Assembly (NCBI GenBank): GCA_015680905.1
Contig: CM027378.1
Location: 12,257,001 to 12,321,000, forward strand
Length of the DNA: 64,000 bases
Direction: 5' to 3'
Source of the DNA: Coptis chinensis
Lineage: Eukaryota; Streptophyta; Magnoliopsida; Ranunculales; Ranunculaceae
A program made the position numbers and the translations under genes. A model generated the notes under the pieces. The model made no database searches. It worked only from the letters and a program-made list of their open reading frames with translations, and was not told the DNA's origin. This document shows positions 34,393 to 45,649 of the stretch, piece by piece. Position 1 is the stretch's first letter; the number at the start of each line of letters is the position of its first letter.

Positions 34393-35200
34393 ATAATGTA
34401 CTTGTGTTGTTTACAATGTTGCAGGTGAGGCTGGTGCACGTGGTAATGGTAGTTATATGGTACATACTATTCGACCAGTTTAAAATCTACGAGGAATCAT
34501 ACAATTGCTTATCAAATTCCAACTGGAAATACCAATTCAATTCCCAACTCCAAGTACTGAAAATAAGTTCAGCAGAAGCCATGTGTAAATAAGCCCTTTC
34601 TCTAGGAAATATCCCAATTTCCGAATGTCCCACACTACAGTATATAGATTGTTTATTCGTTTGTTTTTGACTTTTTTCAATCGATTGTATTAGGGATCCA
34701 TTGTCTTTTCTTTATTTTCACAATTTCTCAATTTAACGAGTAATAAATAAACGTTGTCCACTTGACAAATGAACTGATCAATGAGAGAAACCGAAAAAGC
34801 GGAAATTCAATGCTTACAGTATTATACATTTATACGCAGAAACTATTTTCTTTGTAAATCAGAAATATTGATAATTTTTTTGGTTGAGGTGAAACTTTTT
34901 TCCCTAAAAATCATTTTCCCAAGAAAATTGAACAGAAGTTCCATGGGTAAATCTGCCTGGCTGGCTGTACTGTGTACTGGTTCCTACTCAAAAACAAATT
35001 TGAAAAGACAAACGCACGCGTGTCTATGAACTTGTTGGTGTAGTTTGGTCCACTTCACTAAAATTATTTCTTGGAACCAAAAGGGAAAAAATATATATGA
35101 GAAAATGAAAAATAGTGCCTTTAAAGCATTTAAAAGACAAGTAAAAGAACATATTATTTTTATTTTATTAAAGTGAAAAATAGGTGAAAATTTTATTCTT
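34393..35200. other. Intergenic DNA upstream of the DUF4408 gene
   Basis: AT-rich with no recognisable gene. Frames at 34404-34592 and 34781-35029 look random. The promoter of the following gene probably lies in the last few hundred bases. Confidence 0.45.
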
Positions 35201-35204
35201 GGGT

Positions 35205-35212
35205 CTATAAAA
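35205..35212 (+). promoter_or_regulatory. TATA box of the DUF4408/DUF761 gene
   Basis: CTATAAAAAG lies about 200 bp before the start codon, implying a 5' leader of roughly 170-180 nt that is pyrimidine-rich (ACTCTCATTTACTCTCCACT). Confidence 0.6.
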
Positions 35213-35413
35213 AGCAGACATGCTCTGCTCTGAAACTCTCAAATTCTGAAATAAAAAAACTGTCCTCCATTTCACAACCCCATTCCCAGATACAACCTAA
35301 TTAAACACACTCTCATTTACTCTCCACTCTTTACATTTTCTCTACAAACGTTTCTTTGTAATCCTTTTCTTTGTTTTCCATAACGCTTCAAAAATTCCTT
35401 AAAAATTCTTACA

Positions 35414-36205
35414 ATGGATTCACCCATCATCGTAGACAATGTTAAAGCCGAGAAAGCAAACGCTATGATGAGATACCGCCGTCTGCGAAACATCGCAAAC
35501 TTCTTCCGCTTCTTCGAGATTTGTGTTGTTTTAGTTTTGGTTTCTTGGTTTTCCACTAGCCTTCCCTTCACCTTCAAAATGTTTTCTGTTTACTTTAAAG
35601 ATTTCTGCTCTGTCCTAGTTAGCTCTGTATTCGTTTTCGTTGTCGGAAACGCTATCGTTTTAACTCTCATCCTAAAATCCGGTAAGTTTTCCGGTGCCAA
35701 AGACACGGGAAACGACTTTTACGAAGAATATGTCAAGAACAGTACTGTCAATAATTCCCCTCCGGCATCTGAAGAAGCCGTTAACGACGATATATCTCCA
35801 CCGGTGGTTACCGAAGATACTTCTCCTTCAGCACCGGTTGCGGTGCCGGAGATGGACGTGGTGTCTCAAGATAAGCAGATAACACACAAGGAACCTACAC
35901 CTATTCATATGTATCCTAATACACGTATGAATACAAGTACAGATACGAAGGTGTACGAGAGGACTAGATCAGAGAAGGTGATGAAGCAGGGTGATGACGA
36001 AACACCGAAACGAGTTTTGAGGAGATCGAAAACGGAGAGAAGAAGTTGTAGGGCTGAAATATCTGGTGAGAAAATGGGGAATGCATATTGGTGTGCTGAG
36101 GAAGAGATGAGTAATGAAGAATTTAAGAGTACTATTGAGGCGTTTATTGCTAAGCAGGTTAAGTTTCTTAAGGAAGAATCAATGACTATTGTTCTTAAGA
36201 ATTAG
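35414..36205 (+). CDS. DUF4408/DUF761 membrane protein, single exon
   Basis: 263 residues, no intron. The N-terminal 60 residues match the plant DUF4408 pattern: a basic segment (MMRYRRLRNIANFFRFFE) leading into a hydrophobic helix (ICVVLVLVSWFS). A second hydrophobic segment lies at about residues 68-90 (LVSSVFVFVVGNAIVLTLIL), so the protein probably spans a membrane twice. The middle is low-complexity and Pro/Ser/Glu-rich. Basic motifs RVLRRSKTERRS follow near 200. The C-terminal DUF761 block starts at about residue 232 (SNEEFKSTIEAFIAKQVKFL). Proteins of this type are plant-specific and of poorly known function. A TATA box lies about 200 bp upstream and the frame is intact. Confidence 0.92.
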   Translation: MDSPIIVDNVKAEKANAMMRYRRLRNIANFFRFFEICVVLVLVSWFSTSLPFTFKMFSVYFKDFCSVLVSSVFVFVVGNAIVLTLILKSGKFSGAKDTGNDFYEEYVKNSTVNNSPPASEEAVNDDISPPVVTEDTSPSAPVAVPEMDVVSQDKQITHKEPTPIHMYPNTRMNTSTDTKVYERTRSEKVMKQGDDETPKRVLRRSKTERRSCRAEISGEKMGNAYWCAEEEMSNEEFKSTIEAFIAKQVKFLKEESMTIVLKN

Positions 36206-37438
36206 TGCAAAGTTTATTAATAATTGCACAGAGAAATTAGCTTGTTTCTCTATTTTCTTTCTTTTTTTCTCTTCTGGTGTAATTAAGGATATGTACAGTA
36301 TGAGTAAGAGTAAGAGGAAATTAATCTGAGATTTTGGTCATTGTTTGTTTCGTCTTCTTGTTTGTTGTTATTGTGCTCGGTATTTTTAGCTACGTGAGCA
36401 ATATAGATATTGGTGTGTACTTGTGCATATATAATTTTCTTTTGATAGGTGTGCATATATAATTAGACCATGATTGAACAAGTAAAGAATTTGTTGGTAT
36501 GTTGAAATGCGAATTTTTTTTGTGTGGAACTTGTTAGCAAACTGTGGTGGTCGCTATAAGAAATCGTGTAATTTTTTTTGGTAAATTGATATGATAATGA
36601 TAGAGGATTAGCTACTAGAATGACATGCACAATAAATCTGGAAAAGTGAAAACGCATGGATGGTATCTTCAACTGGAGGAATGGTACTTTGTAGATTGGT
36701 TGATGTCGCCATATCCATTAGCAATCTAGTTACATATATCAAGAAATAGGGCCAGTCTCATTTAAAAAAAAACAACTCAAAAGCCCAACCAATAATTTTT
36801 TTGGGTTTTAATACCCCTATATTGTTTTTATCCCCATATAAGTGTTTTTTTAATATAAAATCTTTAGAATTTAAGCTTTTGACTCGAGACCAGACTGCCA
36901 TATGTTATTTTTTAATATAATTTATTCTCTTTTTCACCATTCCAATATAAACTATATGTAGATAAGATAACTACTAGAATAAGAAAAGTAGATTTTGGGT
37001 TTGAATAAAATTTAAATTTATAAGTAGTAAAACTAGTATACGCAGGAGTGAGAGAGAGAGTGATGTATTGAATCTAGGCCACTCGTAACACCAAAAGGTA
37101 CTAGTGTATTGCTCCACAGAGTACTGTCCAAGGGCCTAGAAGCCTGCACATGAGTAAATAACTTAAATATATATTTTAAAATGTTGAGTTTCAAAATAAC
37201 TTAAATATATTTAAAATTTATGAATTTTTTTAAGAGATTATGAGAGAGGAAATCTCGTTGTTTCACATATTGTAGAAGTAGTTGCAAATAATTAAATAGG
37301 GTATTTTTGTGCATTACTTTCAAAAGTGGTTAAACATGTGTCAAATTCTGGTTTTGGTCAAACTTGGGTATAAAAACTAAAAATATTATGCTTCTGTCTT
37401 AGGAGTCCAAAAAATTCTTAATAGACTCCCTTAAACTA
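36206..37438. other. 3' region of the DUF4408 gene and AT-rich intergenic DNA
   Basis: The first 250 bp are probably the 3' untranslated region. The rest is AT-rich with no frame or repeat I can assign. Confidence 0.45.
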
Positions 37439-38614
37439 ACTAGCTTGTAAGCCTGTGCATACGCACCGGCACTTTTGAAAACATTTAGATTTTTTTTAGA
37501 AAAATAGGACCATTGTTTTAGTTAACAAATTATTTTTAATTAATGTTTAAAAATCTGTTTTTTCAATTGAGATAGATATTCTGTTTTAATAAGACTTTAA
37601 TTAGAAGTGCTAGAATTTGTTTTAATAGGAGAATAATTCCCATTATAATAGGAGAGTAATTCCCGTTGTAAAAAAGAATTTTCGCTTTTCAAATAGGAGA
37701 GAAATTTATGTTTTAATAGGAGATGACGTGGAATTTTAATAGAGCTCGAAAAATATCTTTGTGGGAGCTTTAATATTAAGAGTTTAAGACTAGTTTGTAG
37801 GCCCGTGCATACACACCGGTTCTTTTGAAAACATTTAGATTTTTTTTTAGAAAATTGGGACTACCGTTTTAGTCGCTAACCTGTTTTAATTTTCTAACAA
37901 ATTGTTTTTAATGAAATTTTAATTAAGTTTTAAAAACCCGTTTTTTCAATTGGGAGAGAGATTCTGTTTTAATAGGAGAATGATTCCTGTTTTAATTAGA
38001 TATGCTAGATTTTTTGAGGAGAAATTCCCATTTTAATAGGAAAATGATTCTCGCTTTAATTAGAAGTGCTAGAATTTGTTTTAATAGGATATGAATTCTC
38101 GTTATAATAGGAGAGGAATTCTCATTGTAAAAAAGGATTTCCATTTTTCAAATAGGATAGAAATTCCCGTTTTAATAGGAGATGACGTGGAATTTGAATA
38201 GAGCTCGAAAAATACCTTTTGTGGGAGCTTTAATATTAAGACTAGCTTGTAGGCCCGTGCATACGCATCGGCTCTTTTGAAACATTTCGATTTAAAAAAA
38301 AAAATAGTACTACCATTTTAGTTGCTAGCTTGTTTTAATTTTTTAACAAATTGTTTTTAATGAAATTTTAAAAACCCGTTTTTTTAATTGGGACAGAGAT
38401 TCTGTTTTAATAGAAGAAGGATTCCCGTTTTAATTAGAAGTGTTAGAATTTGTTTTAATAGAAGAGTAATTCCTGTTATAATAGGAGAAGAATTCTTGTT
38501 GTAAAAAAAGATTTTCGTTTTTCAAATAGGAGAGAAATTTATGTTTTAATAGGAGATGACGTGAAATTTTAATAGAGTTCGAAAAATACCCCTTGTGGGA
38601 GCTTTAATATTAAG
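37439..38614 (+). repeat. Three tandem copies of an unclassified 340-450 bp repeat
   Basis: Copies start at 37439, 37789 and 38241. Each begins near ACTAGCTTGTAGGCCCGTGC (copy 1 reads AAGCCTGTGC) and ends near GGGAGCTTTAATATTAAG. Inside each, short modules such as TTTTAATAGGAGA and AATTCCCGTT recur many times. Ends with GCCCGTGCATACGCACCGG and TAATATTAAGATATAGATAT resemble dispersed non-coding plant repeats, but I cannot assign a class. Copies differ mainly by small indels. Confidence 0.8.
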
Positions 38615-39284
38615 ATATAGATATAGATTTTCTGAAACTTGAAATCCACCACTGCACACCTTATTTGTGAGCAAAGTAATGGTCTATCTAGTTTAACATT
38701 AACCTCTAACTAATAATACAGGAAATAATTACACACAACATATCCGGCCATTAGGTGCATGGGTTTTATTGTGATTTGCGAGTTTTAATTAATCCTGGTT
38801 ACAAGCCACCTTACAAATGATGGATGAGAATTGAGAAGCAATTTTCGTTGGATTGTTCTTTAGGAGTAATTTTCTATCACAATTTGTTGTGTGATTTTTG
38901 GTGACTATAATGCGGCTTGTGGGTGTGATAGTTCCAAAAGTCCAAAACTGTGGCCATCCAAGGATTAATGTTTGGGATCCTAATGTTTCTAATTTTGGAG
39001 AATGCTTTCCAACAAAGTTCCTATCAGTCGTTAAGAGGTCAAACTTACTTGTGACTTATCACTGATAGAGGGGCTTTGTGATTAAAGGTGCATGCCATAT
39101 TGTCATGTTACAGGTGTGATGGATGAATATATGCTGGTCTATGAGCTATTTTCAAATGATCTCATTTGTGTGGGAGGTCATTTCGGCGATTGGGATGGGC
39201 CTGGTTTCTTAGAAAGTACCTAAGTTACATGTTTCAAATTTTTTGTTATAATCATTCATCACATAATAGTATATGGTCTCAATT

Positions 39285-39600
39285 ATTATTAACCAGTTCT
39301 TTTGAAAACTTATTTAATAATCATAATTATATATATAGAAAATTTCTAATAAATTATTTTAATTGGGAGAAAGGATTTTCATTTTAGTTATTAACCTGTT
39401 TTAATTTATTAACAAATTGTTTTAATTAAGTTTTAAAAATCTATTTTTTAATTAGAAAAAAAATCTCGTTTTAATAGTTGATTTAATTTAGAAGTGTGAT
39501 TTCCATTTTAATTAGAAATGCTTAGATTTTTTCCCCCCCTTTAATAACCCCTTTAATAATAGAGTTCGAAAAATACCATTTATAAGAATTTTAATATTAA
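39285..39600 (+). repeat. Diverged partial copy of the 37.4-38.6 kb repeat
   Basis: It shares CAGTTCTTTTGAAAACTTA, TAACCTGTTTTAATTTATTA and a closing GAGTTCGAAAAATACCATTT-type segment with the tandem copies, but is more decayed and has lost its left end. Confidence 0.55.
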
Positions 39601-41763
39601 AATACCCTCCCCCACCCCACCCCCCACAATTTTTTGATAGGGTGCCTCAGCTCTCCTCTCAGGCATTTCATTCAACTAAATGGGGCCAATGAGAATGGGA
39701 AGCATGACTCTAAACTTCATACACTTTCTAACATTCGATCGATCGTATTGTTAGTAGTAACAGTGATTCTCAATCATGATCTCAACATATATGAGATCTT
39801 TACATACTTTTGGACTTATTTTTAGCAAAGGTTAGTGGTTACCAATTACTTTCTAGTATCTCGTAGGTCCATTTTCAATTGCAAAACAGTAACATAGAAT
39901 TGAACTCTTAATATGGTACAAAAATCTGAGTTCTTGATATTTAGCAATGTATTCTTGTTACACAGTGCTGAGATCTGATTCTTAGGAATCATAACAGTTA
40001 TACTTTGGCTAAGGAAAAAAAACACTTGTAAAGATCATTATCACTTGGTCCTAAATCCTCATATGTTCCCCACAAGAAAACTCTTCATTTTTCTAATTGA
40101 CAAAATATCTTAAATCTACCTAAGCACAATAAATTAAAAAAAATAATAGAAAAATAGTATTAAACTAATAATGAACATAATTTAGATACTAATCCAAGCC
40201 TTTGTCAGCGATCTACTTTGGTCAGTTCGCGCACTTCTAGTAAAAATGACCGGGAAAGGATAGGGTAATAACTTTGGAACTTTTGATAAAAGTTCTAAGT
40301 TCCATTAAGGTCGCACCTTATTCTGTCAAACAATTGCGTAAAGAGATTACTTTAGAATTATTTTATGATGCCGCAACTTAGAATAAGTAATTTTAACCCT
40401 CGTCTTCAACCTGACCTTTTAAATGTTTTAATGACGAAGGTTTTCTTTTAGCTTTACTAATTGGAGTATTAAATGTGGGGCTGGGTGGAATTAAATTTGC
40501 AAATGAATTGAAGTACAACATTCCAAAGCCCACTACCCCTGTTAAATAAGTTCCACACTCCCACCGGAAGACATGTTTGTCAAACACCTTCTCCTTCTAT
40601 CTTTATTTAGTTCATATATATACCACTTGCTTAATTTTCTTTTGAAGTTTTTTCAATTTGTTTAGTATGGCGTAGGCCCCATACATATAAATATTGATTT
40701 GGCATGTCCTAGTGGGAAATTTAGTGGTAGGTTCCAAAAGACAATGCCTGTAATATATTTGTTTATAACTTGGTGGCGTGCTCTTATCCACTGTTGGAGG
40801 CTTGGAGAAATGCAACTAAAGAAAGAAAGGGAAAGAGAAAGAGAAAGAACGAGATAGAGATTTATTAAGTACTCAATTATTTTGTCATATAAAATTCTAA
40901 GTTTCTAACCTTAAACACCTTATTCTTTCTTGAGATATTAGGGAAAAAATCTAAACAATAGAATAGAAAGTAAAATTAAGATTGAGGATATTTTTAGGAG
41001 TCTAGTTTTGCCATCCCACAATTGTGTGTTCAACTATCTAGAATATTGTCAATTTGCATTGACATACACGTTGGTGGCCGGGTGTGGGTATAATCTTGAA
41101 GCACAACATCAACAAATGTAACGTTTGTCTTGGGATAGCTTGATGACACAATTTTGGAACAACAAAACTCAATTATTATTATTTTTTTATTTGTACAATT
41201 TTGCAAATGTGTTTGTGTTCGTAGTAAGGTTTTAGTGTTTTACGGAAGTGGATGGAGGTCTATCCCTGGTCAGTGAAATAATTAAGGTCCTAATATTGCA
41301 TGATATTAAATTTGAACAAAGTCCTTAAATTCATTTGCTAAAAATGCTAAGTTATGCTTAAAATTACTCAAAAGCAAAACATAATAAAATGTAGAAGTAA
41401 AAATGTAAAAAACATAAATAAAGCAACCGCAACACCAAAACGGCTAGTCACCAAGAGGAAGAAAGTATCAAACAATGGTGGGTATAGTGAACTTGTTTCA
41501 TTCTCTCAATAATGTTACTGTCTTATTACTCACAGGCTGTCATATAGTTTTTAAGACAGACCCCCACCCATTGGGAGACAAAACTAATATACTCTACTCT
41601 CATTCCATCCCCTAATCCATACGTATTCTCAATAATTTCACAAGTACAACAGTTTAAATTAAAGTGGGAAATAAAGAGTATTTGCGAGAGTATAACATTC
41701 TAATAGAGAAGGATTACAAAATTAAGCTTATGGGTCAATGAAGAACTTAGATTCGGATGTTTG
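39601..41763. other. Intergenic DNA, no gene recognised
   Basis: A C-rich run (CCCTCCCCCACCCC) lies near 39604-39627 and an AG-rich run near 40818-40860. Frames at 40393-40587 and 40612-40815 show no domain. The last bases (GATAA, 41764-41768) are the left target duplication of the second Tat element. Confidence 0.45.
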
Positions 41764-41768
41764 GATAA

Positions 41769-42240
41769 TGTAGAGGTGTGGATTTCTATCTACGACCTGA
41801 TGTTGAGGTTGGTAGAGAATGGTTGTACTATTATTTGGGACAAGAGTTGCCTATGTATCAAGTTTCTTGGGTGAACTTGAATAAAGTCTTACGTAGTTCA
41901 TCTCTCTCTACTTATAGATGTTTGGTATGACTTTCCTTATTTGTTTCAGGCCGTTGTCAAGTGTAGATCCATATTTTGTGCCCTCTTGATGATTCATCAT
42001 TACTCCTGCTGTTACAAAGTAAATGTCTCATTGATTGGTGCATTGACTGAGCTTCAGGATCGCGGTAGATCATTTGTTTCCATGTATGGTTGTATTTGAT
42101 AATTGGGACGACCTGAGTTTGGGTCGTGGTTTACGTCCTGGTGGCGTAGTACGACCTGGTGATGTACGAGTTGTGAAGATACAACCTGGTGTGTGGACAC
42201 GTGTACTGTAGTGAACTTTTGAGAACGGAGGGTACTTACA
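41769..42240 (-). repeat. 3' LTR of the older Tat element
   Basis: 472 bp. It contains about 55 bp (around 41960-42010) absent from the other LTR. Motifs of the ACGACCTGGTG type recur several times within it and in the adjacent internal region. Confidence 0.9.
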
Positions 42241-42252
42241 CAGCCCCCTTTA
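42241..42252 (-). promoter_or_regulatory. Polypurine tract of the older Tat element
   Basis: On the minus strand AAAGGGGGCTG directly precedes the 3' LTR, in the place and with the composition expected for the plus-strand primer. Confidence 0.65.
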
Positions 42253-42631
42253 TTTTATTTATTTTTTTAGATAGCTGTGGTGTGGAAAGAAAAGATAAAA
42301 TAAAGCTTTTAACACGTGTCACACAGCTGGTTTGTTTGAATGGTTTTGGAAAATGTGCATGAACTGTTTGAATTTGATCCATGGGCCCAACTCGTGGCAG
42401 GTTTGTGGGCGAGGTTATGATTGCGTTTTGTGGGGAAGGCAAAACATTTTGTTTCTTTTCAAGATTTGTGCAATTGAAGGGTTTAGTGTCTGGTGGTCTT
42501 TCATTTCCTCATTCTATCAACACAAAGGAAGAAAAAGCATAACAAAACAAAAACTTTCCAACTTTTCGTCTTTAGGTGTGTCTCTTTTGATCTAAAAAAT
42601 TAGATCTTTTTGTTTCCTTTTTGCTTTTGTC

Positions 42632-44862
42632 ATGTCGATTACTAGTTATAGTTTGAGTGAGGAAGTTGTATTGGATCCATGAAGGGAGACAACTGTGAGT
42701 GATGGAGATGGTGGTGTTAGGGCGCGTAGTGGAGATGAGGCGTCATCGTCTTCCTTGTTGGAGACGATGGCTGAGGAGGCGGTACCTAGGTCGGTAGATT
42801 GTACTTTTGCTTTGCGAGAGGAGTTTGGTTGGGTGGACTTTGATCTGACTATATACGACTTGAGTGAAGAGAGGAATGTGTTTGGCTTGGATTACATTCC
42901 TTGGGATGAAAGTGTTGTAGTTTGTTATGGTCAATTGAAGGCTAGAATGAGGTTACCGTTCTCACGTTTTACTGTGGAGGTTTTAAACTTTTGTGGGAAA
43001 GCCCCTTGTCAGTTCGTGGAGAATAGTTGGATAGCTTTTCATGTGTTGGATTTGTTGAATGAGAGGGGTTATAGCATCTATTTATCGGATGTGCTTGAGC
43101 ATTTTTCTGTGAAGAGGTCATCTGCTATGAATTTTAGTTTGCAGGTGGTGAAGGGTAAATCTATTGTGATTGTGGGTGTGAGTAAGGAGGATTGGGGGCG
43201 TAGGCCCTTACTGATTGTGGGTAACTACTGTCTTTCTCACTGGGAGTTGGCGAATCTGACTATAAAATGGGATGGTAGGTCATTATGTTATAGGTCATAG
43301 TGTATGTAGGGTAGTTGATACTTTGAACGTTCTGATAACTTTATTTTGTTTTGTAGAGGTTGCTATTCATGGGCGTACGAACACCGGAGCTATAGAAGAT
43401 TTGCTCGTTTGAGTTGGGAGGAGAAACGATCTGTCTTGGGAGAGGTTACGCATTATTTCAAGAAGCGTGGAGGGGAGAAAATCAACCGGAAGAAGGTTGA
43501 GCAAAAGAAGAGGGCCCGAAAGTTAGTTTTTGACATCTATGACTCTAGCTCGGATACTGAGATGGATCGAGAAGATCAAAGAAGGGGGCCTGTTTCTGGT
43601 GCAAGGACGGTTGGAGGAGGCTTTGGTAGCCGTCCTATGTCTAGACGACCTGCGGAGGTAGGTGAGAGTGATAGGGGAGGTTGTGGAGGTGGGAGTGCTA
43701 GGGGAGGTGGTGATTCTCCCGCTCTATTTCACAGGCCTCAGTTGAAGAGGCGAACTGAGGGTTGTGAGCCTGAGGGGGCGAAGAGGACCCGACCTAAGTC
43801 TGAGGAATGACCTATTATGGTGGAAGGTCATACTTTATCAGGTGTGGCTCCTTTGAAAATGATGAACTTGAAAAAGTTGGCAGTTGATGTTGGTGTGGCT
43901 GATGCTAGGGGCAAGAATAAGGCTAGTGACACTGAGCCAACTGCCCAAAAATGCAAAAGGTCTGGAAGTGTTTTCCAAGGTGATAAGGCTGGCGAGTCTG
44001 ACGTTTTGGATAGGATGGTCACCTATTACGACCCAGTGAGTGGGTTGACGCGGCTGGTGAAGAATAGGGACAGTAGTTTCAAGTCTTCACTGGTTGCGAA
44101 TGGACTGCTGGAGAGTATTACCCTAGATGGAGATAGACATCAGCTGGAGACTGGGAAGGATTTGGAGGCGAACTTGAAAGACATGGATCGCTCACTGTGT
44201 TTTGTAAGTTTATCTCCGACCTACGATTTGTTTTGTGCTTTGTGATATTGACTCCTAACTTACTTTGTTATCTTGTCAAGTTTTAGCGATGTATAGGAAA
44301 TTGAGAGAGATGGCAACTATCTTTGACCTGTACAAGAAGGAGCTGGATGTTGCCAAGGAGGCTTATGACAAGTTAGTGGCCGTGTAAGAGGTTGAACGGG
44401 CTGAGGGCCCAAGTCGGTGATTTGGCTGGGAAGGTGGCCTTATTGCAACCATCTCTTGACGCTTTAAGGGTGGAGGTAGTGCATTGGATTGTTGAGAGCA
44501 AACAATCGTAGGTCATTGCTGAACGAACTCAGAATGAATACAACGACCTGGTTGATCTGGTAGAGAGTGGTGATGTCTACATTCTAGTGGATGATTATAT
44601 GAAACTAGAATGTAAGTACAAAGCCCTCAAAAGGTCTTTTGAAAGTGGGGCTGCAATAGTAACTGTAGAAAGTACTGTTGTAGATGGTAGTAGACGATCT
44701 GATCTACCAACCGACCTGAGTGCCGCTCCAGCTGCCCAGCCAACTAAAGATGCTGTCATTGAAGTGATTAATGCAAGTGGTGATTCGACTAGTGGCTCTG
44801 TTGGTGAAGAGGGCTGCCAACTGGACCCCTTGGATGTGGAGAATCTGCCTCATTTCAACTGA
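42632..44862 (+). pseudogene. Antisense additional ORF of the older Tat element, spliced, with stops
   Basis: A relative of the antisense gene in the young element. Start ATG at 42632; exon 1 (42632-43274) contains LNFCGKAPCQ, matching FNHYRIAPCQ of the other gene. Intron 1 has donor GATG|GTAGGT (43275) and acceptor AG at 43357-43358 and joins in phase 1 (WDG then CYSWAYEHRSYRR). Exon 2 (43359-44203) is basic and Gly/Arg-rich, ending before donor GTAAGT at 44204, phase 0. Exon 3 (from about 44287-44289) begins with a coiled coil (YKKELDVAKEAYDKLV) and ends with an acidic tail (LDPLDVENLPHFN, stop after 44859). In-frame stops at 42680-42682 and 43808-43810, further stops in exon 3 and an off-phase second acceptor make it a pseudogene. 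Confidence 0.75.
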
Positions 44863-45239
44863 TTTTGTTCTTCTTGTGATGTGTTTGATAATGGTTGAAT
44901 TCATTAAACTATTTTTGTTGATGATACTGATAACTTTAATTTTTGATGGGGATGCTGAGGTCGTTTTCCCAGGATAACTTGGGGGCTTCTAGTATCTAAT
45001 CGAATTTATAGTAAGTAAAGTAGTTAAATTACTTACTTGTTTTGAGATGAGATTGTCAGTGAATTCTGTATGAATGTGATTGCTTCCCTTGCTTTTTGTT
45101 TTGTTCTTTGACGACCTGCCCTGCATAGTAGTAGACTCAATGACCTGTCATATTTTGGTAGATCACCTTATGCTTTTAGGTCGTAAGTATTCTTGCACGA
45201 CTTGATAGATGTGCGTAGTTGGCACCTAAGTTTCTTCGT

Positions 45240-45545
45240 GTCCTTAGGTGTGTGTGAATTGTGAGTGGCTCCTTTTGGGGGATCTTCGTATTGATTTTTG
45301 ACTGATAATTAGCCTTTGAGTGGTAATTATAGTTGAGTCAAACTTAACCCTTTCAAAGGCCTTAAGTTGACTTGTGGTCCTTTTGGGGGTACCTTGGATT
45401 GGATATGACTGATAATTAGCCTTTACGTGGCCATTCTAGTTGAATCATGCTTAACCCTGGCATTGGTGTTAAGTTTGGATTTGATTGATAATTAACCTTT
45501 GCATGATAATTATGGTTGAGTCGCCCTGACATTGGTGTTAGGTCG
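45240..45545. repeat. Diverged tandem repeats of about 85-110 bp in the older Tat element
   Basis: Three copies of a unit containing TGATAATTAGCCTTT, then a GTAATTATAGTTGAGTC-type segment and CTTAACCC. They lie between integrase and the antisense gene, the same place as the 58-bp array in the young element, but the sequences are unrelated by eye. Confidence 0.65.
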
Positions 45546-45649
45546 GTTACTTTGATATCCCAAATCGGGCAGCAAGTGCAAGATGCGTGGTACTCATGTA
45601 ATGCAAGGAGAACATTTATACCCGAAATGCTGATGAAATTTTATTCATA

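Noticed and set aside
42241..44862. The plus-strand gene at 42632-44862 as a host gene
   Set aside because: It lies wholly between the LTRs of the older Tat element and matches the antisense gene of the other Tat element in layout.
45280..45545. Tandem units as tRNA or small RNA genes
   Set aside because: No cloverleaf, A/B boxes or terminator could be recognised; position and repetition fit a retroelement untranslated region.
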